Below, in pieces: positions 17,124 to 25,387 of a stretch of DNA of 64,000 bases. The stretch is taken from contig JANLFJ010000001.1 in the NCBI GenBank assembly GCA_024655825.1, forward strand, positions 47,497 through 111,496. The letters run 5' to 3'. The notes under the pieces were generated by a model. The model was not told the DNA's origin. It searched no databases and saw only the letters and a list, made by a program, of their open reading frames with translations. The stretch is from Peptococcaceae bacterium. Its GTDB lineage: Bacteria; Bacillota; Peptococcia; DRI-13; PHAD01. Position 1 is the stretch's first letter. Each line of letters starts with the position of its first letter. The position numbers were made by a program, and so were the translations under genes.

Positions 17124-18002
17124 CTATTCAAGAAAAACACAGGGATTGCGGTGAGCCATTATCCTGATTTCCTCTTCAGTAATACCGCATTTGAGCAGTT
17201 CTTCAATAAACATGCGAAATCCCTCCACCGGCGAGGGATGGCTAGCCTGGCCAAAGTCAGTCTGAATAATGCAGCGTTCCGCTCCAACTGCCCTGATCGA
17301 ACCGGCCGTTTCCTCGGGAGTGCTGTTCTTCCAGGCGGGCATGAGGGGAAGCATGGATTTTTCAAGATAGGCGCCTTTTTTAGCAAGGTCCTGCTGCACG
17401 CTGAGCGGTGTTTTTGTCAGGTCAAGTTCAGGGTGGGCCACCAGCAGTTTCTTTATGCCCATTTTACAAGCTTCGTCCACAAGCGAAATGACTTCCTGGA
17501 CAGACAGGTGTCCTGTTCCCAGCGCTCCTCCGTTCTCCGCAATGAGGGCCAGGATCTCTTTTACTTCATTCAGTATTTTGCCGTCGTCATCCAGGACGGA
17601 GTATCCTTTATCGGGAACCTTGATTTCATAACTTGATTTTTGTGCTTTCCAGTTGCCGCCGCTGTGAAATTGAAGGTGGTTTCGGGCTGATATTGTTGGC
17701 ATCCAGATTATCTTGGCGCCCATTTTAAGTGCCAGTTCCACTGCGTAAGGGTTAAATCCCCCGACAAACTGGTTGAGGACAAGGCATCCTCCTACAGCAA
17801 GCCCGGTTTGTTTGCTCAGGGTTATTGCCCTTTCTACCGTGCTGCCCTCGTGCGCTTTAATGATGAATCCCTTCATTCCCGCTTTCCTGGCATGCTCTGC
17901 CAGCTCGAAGTCGTCCACCGAACGTGGAAAAAGGCTCGGGGATGTGTGGACGTGGATGTCGACAGCTCCTTTCAGGAGTTCGCTCGCCCGGTAGTTTTCC
18001 AT
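17124..18002 (-). CDS. DUF6282 family protein, amidohydrolase-like
   Basis: 292 aa from ATG 18002, which has AAAAGGAGG nine bases upstream; an earlier in-frame start would place this site inside the gene. The N-terminal VDIHVHTSPSLFPR segment has the HxH of metal-dependent TIM-barrel hydrolases. Other candidate ligands are in IIKAHEG, GTGHLS, LLVAHPE and QTDFGQ. This is the pattern of DUF6282, a family of predicted amidohydrolase-like enzymes with unknown substrate. It is divergent from a creatininase-family gene and may share its pathway. Confidence 0.8.
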   Translation of the reverse strand: MENYRASELLKGAVDIHVHTSPSLFPRSVDDFELAEHARKAGMKGFIIKAHEGSTVERAITLSKQTGLAVGGCLVLNQFVGGFNPYAVELALKMGAKIIWMPTISARNHLQFHSGGNWKAQKSSYEIKVPDKGYSVLDDDGKILNEVKEILALIAENGGALGTGHLSVQEVISLVDEACKMGIKKLLVAHPELDLTKTPLSVQQDLAKKGAYLEKSMLPLMPAWKNSTPEETAGSIRAVGAERCIIQTDFGQASHPSPVEGFRMFIEELLKCGITEEEIRIMAHRNPCVFLE

Positions 18003-18058
18003 AATGTTTTGCCTCCTTTTCAACTCATTGACACCCGTGAAGAAATAATTTAGGACAA

Positions 18059-18121
18059 TCGGCCAAAAGTTGTTTTAGCCGAATCAGCGGCCGGCAGTAT
18101 TGTGCCCGGCCGATTTTGTTT
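18059..18121 (+). other. Two adjacent stem-loops in the 18003-18309 divergent gap
   Basis: TCGGCCAAAA (18059-18068) pairs with TTTTAGCCGA (18073-18082) with one mismatch. CGGCCGG (18088-18094) pairs with CCGGCCG (18106-18112), followed by ATTTTGTTT. The second hairpin looks like a + strand terminator, but no + strand gene precedes it. It may end a short untranslated RNA or act as an attenuator. Confidence 0.45.
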
Positions 18122-18205
18122 CAACGTGCTGCTTTTTATGTCGCTTGCAACAAATTACATGTGTCCAAATGACTGCTGAAGATAAAAAAACCTTTAAAAA
18201 ACGCC

Positions 18206-18235
18206 ACTTGTGATCAATGACAAGTATGGTACAAT
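18206..18235 (+). promoter_or_regulatory. Candidate promoter with overlapping dyad before creatininase gene
   Basis: TTGTGA (18208-18213) and TACAAT (18230-18235) are 16 bp apart. An inverted repeat, ACTTGT (18206-18211) and ACAAGT (18220-18225), overlaps the -35 and spacer, as an operator would. A second TATAAT (18281-18286) lies nearer the gene with TTGATA 20 bp before it. Confidence 0.4.
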
Positions 18236-18309
18236 TTTTGCATATTTAATTTTATTGATATACTGATTATATTCTAATTTTATAATAAAAGACAGGGGGT
18301 ATTTATATT

Positions 18310-19113
18310 ATGAGAAAATCGGTTTGGTTAAACGAGCTGACCTGGGAAGACGTGGCTGAGTACCTGAAGACGAATGACATAATAATTTTTCCTGTTGGCA
18401 GCACGGAGCAGCACGGGCCGGCCGGACCGCTGGGAGTCGACAGTTATGCGGCAATAGCCCTGGCGGAGGATGCCGCCAAAGAGACGGGCGTGCTTGTTAT
18501 CCCGCCGCTGTGGTTTGGCGATTCGCCTCACCATTTAGACTTTCCGGGCACAATATCCTTGAAACCGGAGACCCTGGCCGCAGTGATTAAAGACGTAGTA
18601 AAAAGCCTGGCTAAAAACGGCTTTAAAAAATTTCTCATCATCAACGGGCATAAAGGTACAAACATTGCGGCTATTACCATTGCCTGCCGGGCCCTTCGCC
18701 AGTATGAGCAGCCCGATGTGCTGGTGGCCCTGGCGGATCCGATGCATCTCGCCAAAGGCATTGCCCATATAAAAGACGCGGTGGAACACCATGCCGGCGA
18801 ACTGGAAATTTCCCAGGTGTGGCACAAGTACCCTCATTTGATTAAACATGAAAAACTGACCAGGGAACAGGTTAACCTGGAGCCCATACTGTCGCCCTTT
18901 GTGGCCAAAGACCTGCTGGGTAAAAACGGAGATACCATTGAGGTTTTCTGGAACAGCGCGGAACAAAAACAATTTGCTCCTGACGGGTCATTTTCCGATT
19001 CGAGCAAGGCTTCTCCTCAAAAAGGCAAAATGTACCATGAATACATGGTCAAACGGCTCGTTGAATTTATCGGCTGGCTGAAAGAATATACAGGACCCGT
19101 GGGCAAAAGCTGA
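18310..19113 (+). CDS. Creatininase family hydrolase
   Basis: 267 aa, usual length. Metal-binding pattern of the creatininase family is complete: GSTEQHGP near residue 31, GVDS near 43, a central NGHKGTN near 114, and HHAGELE near 161. The family hydrolyses cyclic or linear amides: creatinine, or formamides such as FAPy in riboflavin/deazaflavin synthesis, and mycofactocin peptide (MftE). The substrate here is unknown. Neighbours are a DUF6282 hydrolase and two redox enzymes, suggesting a catabolic role. AGGGGG precedes the ATG. Confidence 0.88.
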   Translation: MRKSVWLNELTWEDVAEYLKTNDIIIFPVGSTEQHGPAGPLGVDSYAAIALAEDAAKETGVLVIPPLWFGDSPHHLDFPGTISLKPETLAAVIKDVVKSLAKNGFKKFLIINGHKGTNIAAITIACRALRQYEQPDVLVALADPMHLAKGIAHIKDAVEHHAGELEISQVWHKYPHLIKHEKLTREQVNLEPILSPFVAKDLLGKNGDTIEVFWNSAEQKQFAPDGSFSDSSKASPQKGKMYHEYMVKRLVEFIGWLKEYTGPVGKS

Positions 19114-19142
19114 CGGCGGGCATGTAAAAAGGGTTGGTGTCA

Positions 19143-20831
19143 ATGCGAAGAATAAACTGTGATGTGCTGGTGATCGGCGGGGGCGGAGCAGGCGCCATGG
19201 CCGCCTATGAAGCCGCGAAGCATAAGGTAAGGGTTGCCGTGGTAAGCAAAGGTCGAATACAAAGATCAGGGTGCACCATTATGGCTCCAGGGGCCATTTC
19301 CGGGGTCGGAGATGAATGGGCGGTTCCCGGTGACAGTAAACGGCTTCACCTGGAAGATACGGTCAGGGGCGGCGCCTACCTGAATGATCAAAACCTGGTC
19401 AGCATTCTGGTCGAAGAAGCCCCCGAAGCAATCCTGGAGTTGGAAAGAATCGGCGCTATCTGGCAAAGAGACGAAACGGGAAAAAAATATGCCCTGCGCA
19501 TTGACGGAGGACATACCTACCACCGTACTGTTTTCCTTGAAGACAGAACAGGCCGGGAAATACTGCGCTCCCTTTTTGGAGAGCTGAAAAAACGCGATGT
19601 TGGGCTGTATGAAGAAATTATGATCACGCGGATTATCCACGACGGCTGTTGTGCCGGCGGTGCCGCAGGTGTCGATATAAACACTCTGGAACCGGTGATT
19701 TTTGAGAGCGGGGCTGTCATACTGGCTACGGGCGGGGCCGGCAATGTTTATGCCAACACGGACAACCCTACCGACGTGACCGGCGATGGATACCGCCTGG
19801 CCCTCGAGGCCGGTGTTCCTTTAATGGACATGGAGTTTGTCCAGTTCTTTCCCATCGGGTTTCTCTTTCCCCCTTCTTTGCGCGGGGTTTTAGGCGGTCT
19901 GTTGTATTATTCCAGACTCCTGAACGCCAAAAAGGAGCGATTTATGGAGAAGTATGACCCGCAGCGGCTGGAGTTGTCAACAAGGGATCGTGTCTCCAGG
20001 GCCATGTTCATGGAGGTCCGGGAAGGCAGGGGAACGCCGTTGGGAGGAGTATACTGCGATATGACCTACCAGCCGCCGGGGTACATAGCTAAAATGACGC
20101 CTGCCCTGTATGACACCTATCGCCAAATCGGCATTGACCCGGAAAAAGACTTACTGGAAGTAGCTCCCACCTGCCATTTCTTTATGGGGGGGATGGTGAT
20201 CAACGAAAACTGGGAAACAGAAATGACCGGTCTGCTCGGGGCAGGTGAAGTCTGTGCGGGCATCCACGGAGGAAACCGCCTGAGCCAGAATGCGCTGGCC
20301 GAAATCCTGGTTTCGGGAAAACGTGCCGGAAAAAGAGCGGCGGAAATAGCCGCCGGTACAGGCAGGAAGCGCATAGATCCTTGTGAAGCGCGCTGGGAAG
20401 AAGAAAAGATAAAGCGGGTTTTGAAAGCAAGCGGCCAGGGATTGCGGCCCCTGGCCTTTCGCCAGAAAATAAAGGACCTGATGTGGGAAAACGTAGGAGT
20501 ATTCAGAACAAAAGAGTCTTTAGAATATGCGCTTGAAAAAATCCAGCAGCTTCAAGAAATCGAGGCAGCGGTCAGCGAGAAAAAAGCTGCCGGCAGCCAG
20601 GAAGTAGTCCAGGTTCTTGAGAATGAAAGCATCCTGGAAACCGCCAGGTGCATCATTCATGCCGCCCTGGACCGCAAGGAGAGCCGGGGTGCTCATTACC
20701 GCAATGATTATCCGGACACGGACAACAAGAACTGGCTAAAGCATATTACGGTCAAAAAGATCGGAAAAACGGTCCAACTGGATTATCGCCGGGTTGATAC
20801 GCGCATTTTAAAACCGGGGGGATTTGATTGA
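19143..20831 (+). CDS. Fumarate reductase/succinate dehydrogenase-like flavoprotein
   Basis: 562 aa from ATG 19143 (TTG 19134 is an alternative). The N-terminal FAD motif GGGGAGAMAAYEAAK is followed by RSGCTIMAPGAISG. In true SdhA/FrdA this region has a histidine that holds FAD covalently; here glycine-cysteine takes its place, so FAD is probably non-covalent. The capping domain and late motifs (GRGTPLGGVYCDM, TCHFFMGGM, GGNRLSQNALAEILVSGKRAG) resemble the FrdA/aspartate-oxidase superfamily. It overlaps a FrdB-like gene, and no membrane anchor gene is present. The likely role is reduction or oxidation of a C=C bond in an unknown carboxylate. Confidence 0.87.
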   Translation: MRRINCDVLVIGGGGAGAMAAYEAAKHKVRVAVVSKGRIQRSGCTIMAPGAISGVGDEWAVPGDSKRLHLEDTVRGGAYLNDQNLVSILVEEAPEAILELERIGAIWQRDETGKKYALRIDGGHTYHRTVFLEDRTGREILRSLFGELKKRDVGLYEEIMITRIIHDGCCAGGAAGVDINTLEPVIFESGAVILATGGAGNVYANTDNPTDVTGDGYRLALEAGVPLMDMEFVQFFPIGFLFPPSLRGVLGGLLYYSRLLNAKKERFMEKYDPQRLELSTRDRVSRAMFMEVREGRGTPLGGVYCDMTYQPPGYIAKMTPALYDTYRQIGIDPEKDLLEVAPTCHFFMGGMVINENWETEMTGLLGAGEVCAGIHGGNRLSQNALAEILVSGKRAGKRAAEIAAGTGRKRIDPCEARWEEEKIKRVLKASGQGLRPLAFRQKIKDLMWENVGVFRTKESLEYALEKIQQLQEIEAAVSEKKAAGSQEVVQVLENESILETARCIIHAALDRKESRGAHYRNDYPDTDNKNWLKHITVKKIGKTVQLDYRRVDTRILKPGGFD

Positions 20832-21499
20832 GCAGCGGCAGGGCAAAAATATTTCGCTTTAATCCCGAAACTGACAAGGAACCCTCATATATTACGTATG
20901 ATTATACTTTTATCAGGGGTATGACGGTACTGGACGTTCTCATGCAGGTTAAAGAAAAATGGGATCCCGGACTGGGATTCACGTACTGCTGCCGTAACAG
21001 CCACTGCGGGCTCTGCGGCGTGATGGTGAACGGCAAATCGACGTTATCATGCCGGGAACCGGCGTTAGAAGAAATCGTGGTCGAACCGCTGGCCAATCTT
21101 CCGGTGGTTAAGGACTTGATAATTGACCGCTCAGCATACGAAAGAAGATTGGATAAAATGCGCCCTTTTTTAGACCGGACCCGCGGTCCCCGGCAGGAAC
21201 CCGAACTCATCGATATGGAAGCCTTTCACAGGTTCAAAATTGCCAGCCGCTGTGTCGAGTGCTTCTGCTGCCTGGCAATTTGCCCGGTTTACAAGCAAAC
21301 ACCCCACGCCTTTATCGGGCCGGCAGCGCTGATTATGGAGGCCAGGCATTTCTTTGACCCGAGAGATGAGTTGAATAGAAAAGTGATACTCAAAGAGCAG
21401 GGGATTGACCTCTGCATCTCGTGCGGAAGGTGTTCCAGCGTTTGCCCGCACCATATATCGCCGCTGGAGATAATCACCGAAATGAGAAAGCGCCTGTAA
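20828..21499 (+). CDS. FrdB/SdhB-like iron-sulfur subunit
   Basis: 223 aa. The N-terminal [2Fe-2S] domain has CCRNSHCGLCG near 53-63 and a fourth cysteine in TLSC near 75. The C-terminal alpha-helical ferredoxin domain has CVECFCCLAICP near 141 and CISCGRCSSVCP near 195. The TTG start overlaps the flavoprotein stop (TTGA), so the pair is translated together and should form one complex. There is no cytochrome b gene, so the electron partner is likely soluble (ferredoxin, NADH via another flavoprotein, or a thiol carrier). Confidence 0.9.
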   Translation: MSSGRAKIFRFNPETDKEPSYITYDYTFIRGMTVLDVLMQVKEKWDPGLGFTYCCRNSHCGLCGVMVNGKSTLSCREPALEEIVVEPLANLPVVKDLIIDRSAYERRLDKMRPFLDRTRGPRQEPELIDMEAFHRFKIASRCVECFCCLAICPVYKQTPHAFIGPAALIMEARHFFDPRDELNRKVILKEQGIDLCISCGRCSSVCPHHISPLEIITEMRKRL

Positions 21500-21515
21500 G
21501 CTGGCCCGACAGCTT

Positions 21516-22559
21516 CTAACACCTTATGCACTTGGCGGTTCTGGAGTTGAAACAGCCGTTGCAGGAACCACATGAAGACTTTTTTTGCCCGTTTCGAAAA
21601 CGCACAACCAGGTCAGGTTCACAGATGAACGGCCGGCACATGGAGACTAGGTCAAGCGTATTGTTTTCCACCAGAGATTCCATTGTTTCAAATGTGCGCA
21701 GGCCTCCTACAAGGATTACCGGGATACCGGTATTCTTTTTAACTGCGGCCGCCTGCTGAAGATAATAGTTTTCTCCGCCTGCACCGGTCCAGTTGTGACC
21801 GCTGAGTTCCACAGCCGTCGCTCCCAGGCTTTCGAAGAGTCTTGCCATGTAAAGGACATCCTCAATATAGTCGTCGCCGGAACTGTCTGTGGAGTTGATT
21901 TTGACCAGGACAGGGAATTCTCTGCCGGCCGCCGACCTGATCCCGGCAATGATTTCCCTGACTATGCGCGTCCTGTTTTCAACGTTTCCACCCCACTTGT
22001 CCGTACGACGGTTAAAATAGGGAGAAAGGAATCCCGAAAGCAGGTAACCGTGGGCACAGTGAATCTGAACGCCGTCACAGCCTGCGGTTTTAATGCGCAC
22101 TGCAGCCTCAACGAAAGCATCGATTACTTCCCTGATTTCCTTTTCAGTAATTTCCCGGGGAATAACACCGCCTTCGATGGTAAGAACCGGCGAAGCGGCA
22201 ACGGGGGTCTGCTCTCCGGTCAGCTTGGGAACAGTAAGCCCGCCCGCATGGCTGATCTGTACTATTAATCTTGAACCGTGCTTGTGCACGATTTCCGCCA
22301 GTTTTTTATACCCTTCGATGAACCTGTCGTCGTAAATGGCATTTTGCAGCTTCCCGCCCCGGCCAAGCGGACTTTGCACGTAAGAATGGGCTGTAATGAT
22401 CAGGCCCAGTTCGTTTTTGGCGAGCGTTTCGTAAAGCTGCAGTTCATTTTCCGTAATGGTGCCATCGCTGCTGCCCAGGTAGTCGTGGGTCGCCGAGCGG
22501 ACGAACCGGTTTTTAACAACAAGCTGGCCGATTCTAACAGGTTGAAAAAGAATACTCAT
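21516..22559 (-). CDS. NADH:flavin oxidoreductase, Old Yellow Enzyme family
   Basis: 347 aa from ATG 22559, which has GGAGGAGG seven bases upstream. TIM-barrel FMN enzyme: N-terminal VKNRFVRSATHDY, QISHAGG, and GCDGVQIHCAHGYLLSGFLSP (given here only in part as the HAHGYLL-like motif, which reads HCAHGYLL). The end has CGSCNGC plus further cysteines, the [4Fe-4S]-binding motif of 2-enoate/2,4-dienoyl-CoA reductase-type members. It lacks the NAD(P)H-binding C-terminal half of the full-length enzymes, so it needs an external donor. It reduces activated C=C bonds. It converges on the Frd-like pair with a 16-bp gap. Confidence 0.9.
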   Translation of the reverse strand: MSILFQPVRIGQLVVKNRFVRSATHDYLGSSDGTITENELQLYETLAKNELGLIITAHSYVQSPLGRGGKLQNAIYDDRFIEGYKKLAEIVHKHGSRLIVQISHAGGLTVPKLTGEQTPVAASPVLTIEGGVIPREITEKEIREVIDAFVEAAVRIKTAGCDGVQIHCAHGYLLSGFLSPYFNRRTDKWGGNVENRTRIVREIIAGIRSAAGREFPVLVKINSTDSSGDDYIEDVLYMARLFESLGATAVELSGHNWTGAGGENYYLQQAAAVKKNTGIPVILVGGLRTFETMESLVENNTLDLVSMCRPFICEPDLVVRFRNGQKKSSCGSCNGCFNSRTAKCIRC

Positions 22560-22678
22560 TGTGCTGCCTCCTCCGGATAGATTAAATCCATTATACCACT
22601 GCGGCAAATTTGTTGAGAATAACATGCGGCGGGAATTGCGCTGGGAGAATTATGCCGGAATCGCAGCAAAACATGGGG

Positions 22679-23515
22679 TTATTGAGCGTAAAAAAGCTGC
22701 TGGCCGTTGACGACATAACTGTTAATAATGTCTTTACCTTCTTTCGAGGTTATGAATTCGATAAAAGCCATTGCTCCCTTGTAATTGATCTGGGGATGTT
22801 TTTGAGGGTTGACGGCAATGACTCCATACGGGTTAAGCAGCAGTTGGTCTCCCTGTACCAGGACCGACAGTTTAAGCCTGTCCATCATGCTGGCATATGT
22901 TCCCCGGTCGGCCAGGGTGTATCCGCCCTTTTCACTTGCCATTATAAGAGTGTCTCCCATACCTTTACCAACGGGGAGGTACCACTTTCCTTCCGGCTTG
23001 ATGGAAGCTTTTTCCCACAGCTCTTTTTCTTTTTTATGGGTTCCGGAATCGTCACCGCGGGACAGAAATTCGTATTTTTGCGCCTGGGCCAGAGTCTTAA
23101 AGGACTCAACAGCGCTTTTGCCTTTAATACCGGCCGGATCGTTTTCCGGCCCAACGATGACGAAGTCATTATACATAACATCCCTGCGGTTAACACCGAA
23201 ACCATCCGCCACGAATTTGTCCTCCGCAGCCCTGGAATGAACAAGGACAACATCGCAGTCTCCCAGTTCCCCCGTTTTCAGGGCTTGACCCGTTCCCTGG
23301 GAAATGACCTTGACCTTGTAGCCGGTTTTTTGTTCAAAAACCGGCAGCAGCTTGTCGAGAAGACCGGAATCCTTGGTGCTGGTGGTGGTGGACAGGACAA
23401 CAACGGTATTTTCCTGCGACGCGTTTTCTTGATTGGATATTTTTTGTTTTCCCGCGCAGGAAGCTGCTGCAAACATAAGTACGAGAGCCATAAACCAGGG
23501 TATAAACCTTTTCAT
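22679..23515 (-). CDS. tupA: Tungstate ABC transporter substrate-binding lipoprotein TupA
   Basis: 278 aa. Signal peptide with lipobox AAASC (cysteine at residue 20). The mature protein begins with VVLSTTTSTKDSGLL, the TupA oxyanion-binding motif, followed by VISQGTGQALKTGELGDCDVVLVHS and SRGDDSGTHKKE. These match TupA, which is specific for tungstate over molybdate. The gene is under a Moco/Tuco-type riboswitch. No tupB permease or tupC ATPase follows, so the transporter is incomplete here. AAGGAGG precedes the ATG. Confidence 0.92.
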   Translation of the reverse strand: MKRFIPWFMALVLMFAAASCAGKQKISNQENASQENTVVVLSTTTSTKDSGLLDKLLPVFEQKTGYKVKVISQGTGQALKTGELGDCDVVLVHSRAAEDKFVADGFGVNRRDVMYNDFVIVGPENDPAGIKGKSAVESFKTLAQAQKYEFLSRGDDSGTHKKEKELWEKASIKPEGKWYLPVGKGMGDTLIMASEKGGYTLADRGTYASMMDRLKLSVLVQGDQLLLNPYGVIAVNPQKHPQINYKGAMAFIEFITSKEGKDIINSYVVNGQQLFYAQ

Positions 23516-23549
23516 GAAATATTTTCCTCCTTTTAATTAAAATGTAATA

Positions 23550-23630
23550 AAATAAAAATTCCTTCCACAAGGAAGGAGGCTGGCAGAAGGCATTTTCAGT
23601 AAAATAAAAATGCCTTCCGGAAGAAGACAT
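23550..23630 (-). terminator. Riboswitch expression platform: alternative hairpins and terminators
   Basis: Read on the - strand, ATGTCTTC (23630-23623) pairs with GAAGGCAT (23617-23610) and is followed by TTTTATTTT: a terminator. The same GGCAT arm can instead pair with a later AAAATGCCTT arm (23596-23587), giving a competing 10-bp hairpin. A second terminator, CCTTCC/GGAAGG (23576-23561) with AATTTTTATT, follows. These mutually exclusive folds are what a transcription-control switch needs. Confidence 0.65.
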
Positions 23631-23639
23631 TCAGGGCAG

Positions 23640-23760
23640 TTCTCTGGACTGCTCATCGACCTCCTTTCCGCACTGGGAGGCTTTACCGTTTCCAGTAAAA
23701 CCCTGCAGGCCAGCAGCCTTAGACAAACAATCTTTAGGCGGACTGGCTCGGAGATTATTT
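23640..23760 (-). promoter_or_regulatory. Moco/Tuco-type riboswitch aptamer
   Basis: On the - strand the leader holds, in order, CTCCGAGCC (23753-23745), GGCCTGCAGGG, a hairpin TTTACTG-GAAA-CGGTAAA, and GCCTCCCAGTGCGGAAAGGAGG. These conserved blocks and their spacing fit my memory of the molybdenum/tungsten cofactor RNA motif. The gene controlled is a tungstate-binding protein, which supports the tungsten (Tuco) form. A covariance-model search would settle it. Confidence 0.75.
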
Positions 23761-23771
23761 ATTTGTGGTTT

Positions 23772-23800
23772 ATTTTATAGAAATATATATTGCCTGTCAA
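23772..23800 (-). promoter_or_regulatory. Promoter for riboswitch-tupA transcript
   Basis: On the - strand TTGACA (23800-23795) and TAAAAT (23777-23772) are 17 bp apart, so transcription would start about ten bases before the riboswitch aptamer. Confidence 0.75.
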
Positions 23801-23887
23801 TATTATTCGAAATGATGTATTATTGAAGTGACAAATATTTAGCCAGGGTTCAAGATGCTGACAGGACATTAAGAGGGGTGGTCGCCC

Positions 23888-24739
23888 GTGGGCGTAAGGG
23901 TTGTAACCGACAGCACGGCTTATCTTGAAAATGAAGTTACCCGCAGGCTGGATATTACCCAGGTTTCCTTGAGCATCAATTTTCCGGATGAAACCTTTGT
24001 CGAAATGGATATATCAAATGAAAAGTTCTATGAAATCCTGGACAGGAGCCCACAGTTTCCGACATCTTCACAGCCCTCGCCAAATGATTTCTACCAGGCT
24101 TTTAAGAAAATTATCAATGCGGGAAACGATATCATCGGCATTTTTATCTCTTCAAAGCTAAGCGGCACATTTTTTTCTGCCCTGACCGCTCGAAGCATGA
24201 TCCTGGAAGAGCACCCCGACAGCCGGATTGAGCTTATTGATTCCAATTCATCCGCCATGCAGCTCGGTTACGCCGTTTTGAATGCGGCCAAAAAGGCCCG
24301 GGAAGGCTGCACAATCGCTGAGGTCAAGTCTTCAGTATTGAGGGTGATGGAAAAGACAAGGCTCTACTTTGTTCCCAAAACGCTGGAGTACTTGAAAAAA
24401 GGAGGCCGCGTGGGAGAGGCGGCCGCCCTTTTGGGGACACTGCTGCAGATTAAACCAATCCTCACGGTTACAGACGGCAAAGTGACCGTCTTTGAGAAGG
24501 TCAGGACGACTGAAAAAGCCATCGGCAGGATACTGTCTATTTTCGAAGAACATTTTCACAAATATGGCATCGCCGAATTGACCGTTCACCATATAAACTG
24601 CGTTGAAGAAGCGCGTAAAATAGCACGGCATATTGAAGAAAAGTTTGGTTTGAAAGCGGCCATATCACCGATCGGGCCGGTAGTGGGGCTCCATGTGGGG
24701 CCGGGTTCACTGGGACTCGCCTACTGCCTCCTTGACTGA
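23888..24739 (+). CDS. DegV family fatty acid-binding protein
   Basis: 283 aa, usual DegV length. N-terminal VVTDSTAYL, then FPTSSQPSPNDF and GIFISSKLSGTF, and GGRVGEAAALLGTLLQIKP are the conserved lipid-binding motifs. DegV/FakB proteins hold a fatty acid for phosphorylation by FakA. FakA is not in this window and the ligand cannot be told. The GTG start lies after AGAGGGGTGG. It stands alone between divergent tupA and a convergent membrane protein gene. Confidence 0.9.
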   Translation: MGVRVVTDSTAYLENEVTRRLDITQVSLSINFPDETFVEMDISNEKFYEILDRSPQFPTSSQPSPNDFYQAFKKIINAGNDIIGIFISSKLSGTFFSALTARSMILEEHPDSRIELIDSNSSAMQLGYAVLNAAKKAREGCTIAEVKSSVLRVMEKTRLYFVPKTLEYLKKGGRVGEAAALLGTLLQIKPILTVTDGKVTVFEKVRTTEKAIGRILSIFEEHFHKYGIAELTVHHINCVEEARKIARHIEEKFGLKAAISPIGPVVGLHVGPGSLGLAYCLLD

Positions 24740-24750
24740 TCTCTAAACCT

Positions 24751-25245
24751 TTAGAGATGGCGATAGGTCCGGGGTATCGCCAAACCTATTAAGGTATACA
24801 CTGCCAGCGCGATGAGACTGTCAGCACCGTGATGAAGGGCTGTCCCGATACCGACGACCACTCCTGCCTTTTGCAGCGTAAATCCGAAAGGAAGGACAAT
24901 AAGCGCTTCCGATGCAGCGTGAATGGGAAGGGTAGCCAGCAGCGCTGTTTGAAAAGATGATCCTCTCTTGAGCATGTATGCTCCAAACACTGCAAAAATG
25001 ATGTGCATGGCAGCACGCGCCCCAATTACGGGACCTAGTTTAATAAGGAATCCCAGGGCTGAGCCCGCGGCGACCATAAAAGCCACGAGAGGGCTGATCA
25101 GCATAGAAAGCATGACCGGCACATGGGAAGCCAGCGTGGCGCTGAACGGGGGAATGGTGATTCCCAGCACGCCTCCGAAGGCCAGCGGGATTATAAGAGC
25201 CAGGGATGTTAGAATACCTCCCCACACGATTTCTTTTACGCGCAT
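24751..25245 (-). CDS. Small membrane protein resembling ECF transporter S components
   Basis: 164 aa from ATG 25245, which has GGAG nine bases upstream; the longer open frame upstream lies over the divergent promoter and udg. About five to six membrane helices; PVMLSMLISP and GSALGFLIKLGPVIGARAAMH resemble S components of energy-coupling factor vitamin transporters (NiaX/TrpP-like). Such proteins bind a vitamin or precursor and share a common ATPase module encoded elsewhere. Substrate is not predictable. It converges on degV with an 11-bp gap. Confidence 0.62.
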   Translation of the reverse strand: MRVKEIVWGGILTSLALIIPLAFGGVLGITIPPFSATLASHVPVMLSMLISPLVAFMVAAGSALGFLIKLGPVIGARAAMHIIFAVFGAYMLKRGSSFQTALLATLPIHAASEALIVLPFGFTLQKAGVVVGIGTALHHGADSLIALAVYTLIGLAIPRTYRHL

Positions 25246-25290
25246 TTTAATCATCTCCATACTTGTATATTCAGGTGTCATGTCAGATGA

Positions 25291-25320
25291 ATTATACAGT
25301 GCAAAGTCACTGGATGTCAA
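25291..25320 (-). promoter_or_regulatory. Promoter of ECF S-like gene
   Basis: On the - strand TTGACA (25320-25315) and TATAAT (25296-25291) are separated by 18 bp, 45 bp upstream of the chosen start. Confidence 0.7.
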
Positions 25321-25387
25321 TAAGGATAGAATTATTATAGAATTATTAAGAAACGATTGAAACACAGGTACCCGGGAGGATGGTAAA

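Noticed and set aside
22146..22162. A third Noc-like sequence, ATTTCCCGGGGAATA
   Set aside because: It has an extra G in the centre, so it is not a proper palindrome.
22610..23536. A 308-codon open frame on the + strand opposite tupA
   Set aside because: It is the antisense shadow of a clear TupA gene, has no ribosome binding site and no recognisable domain.
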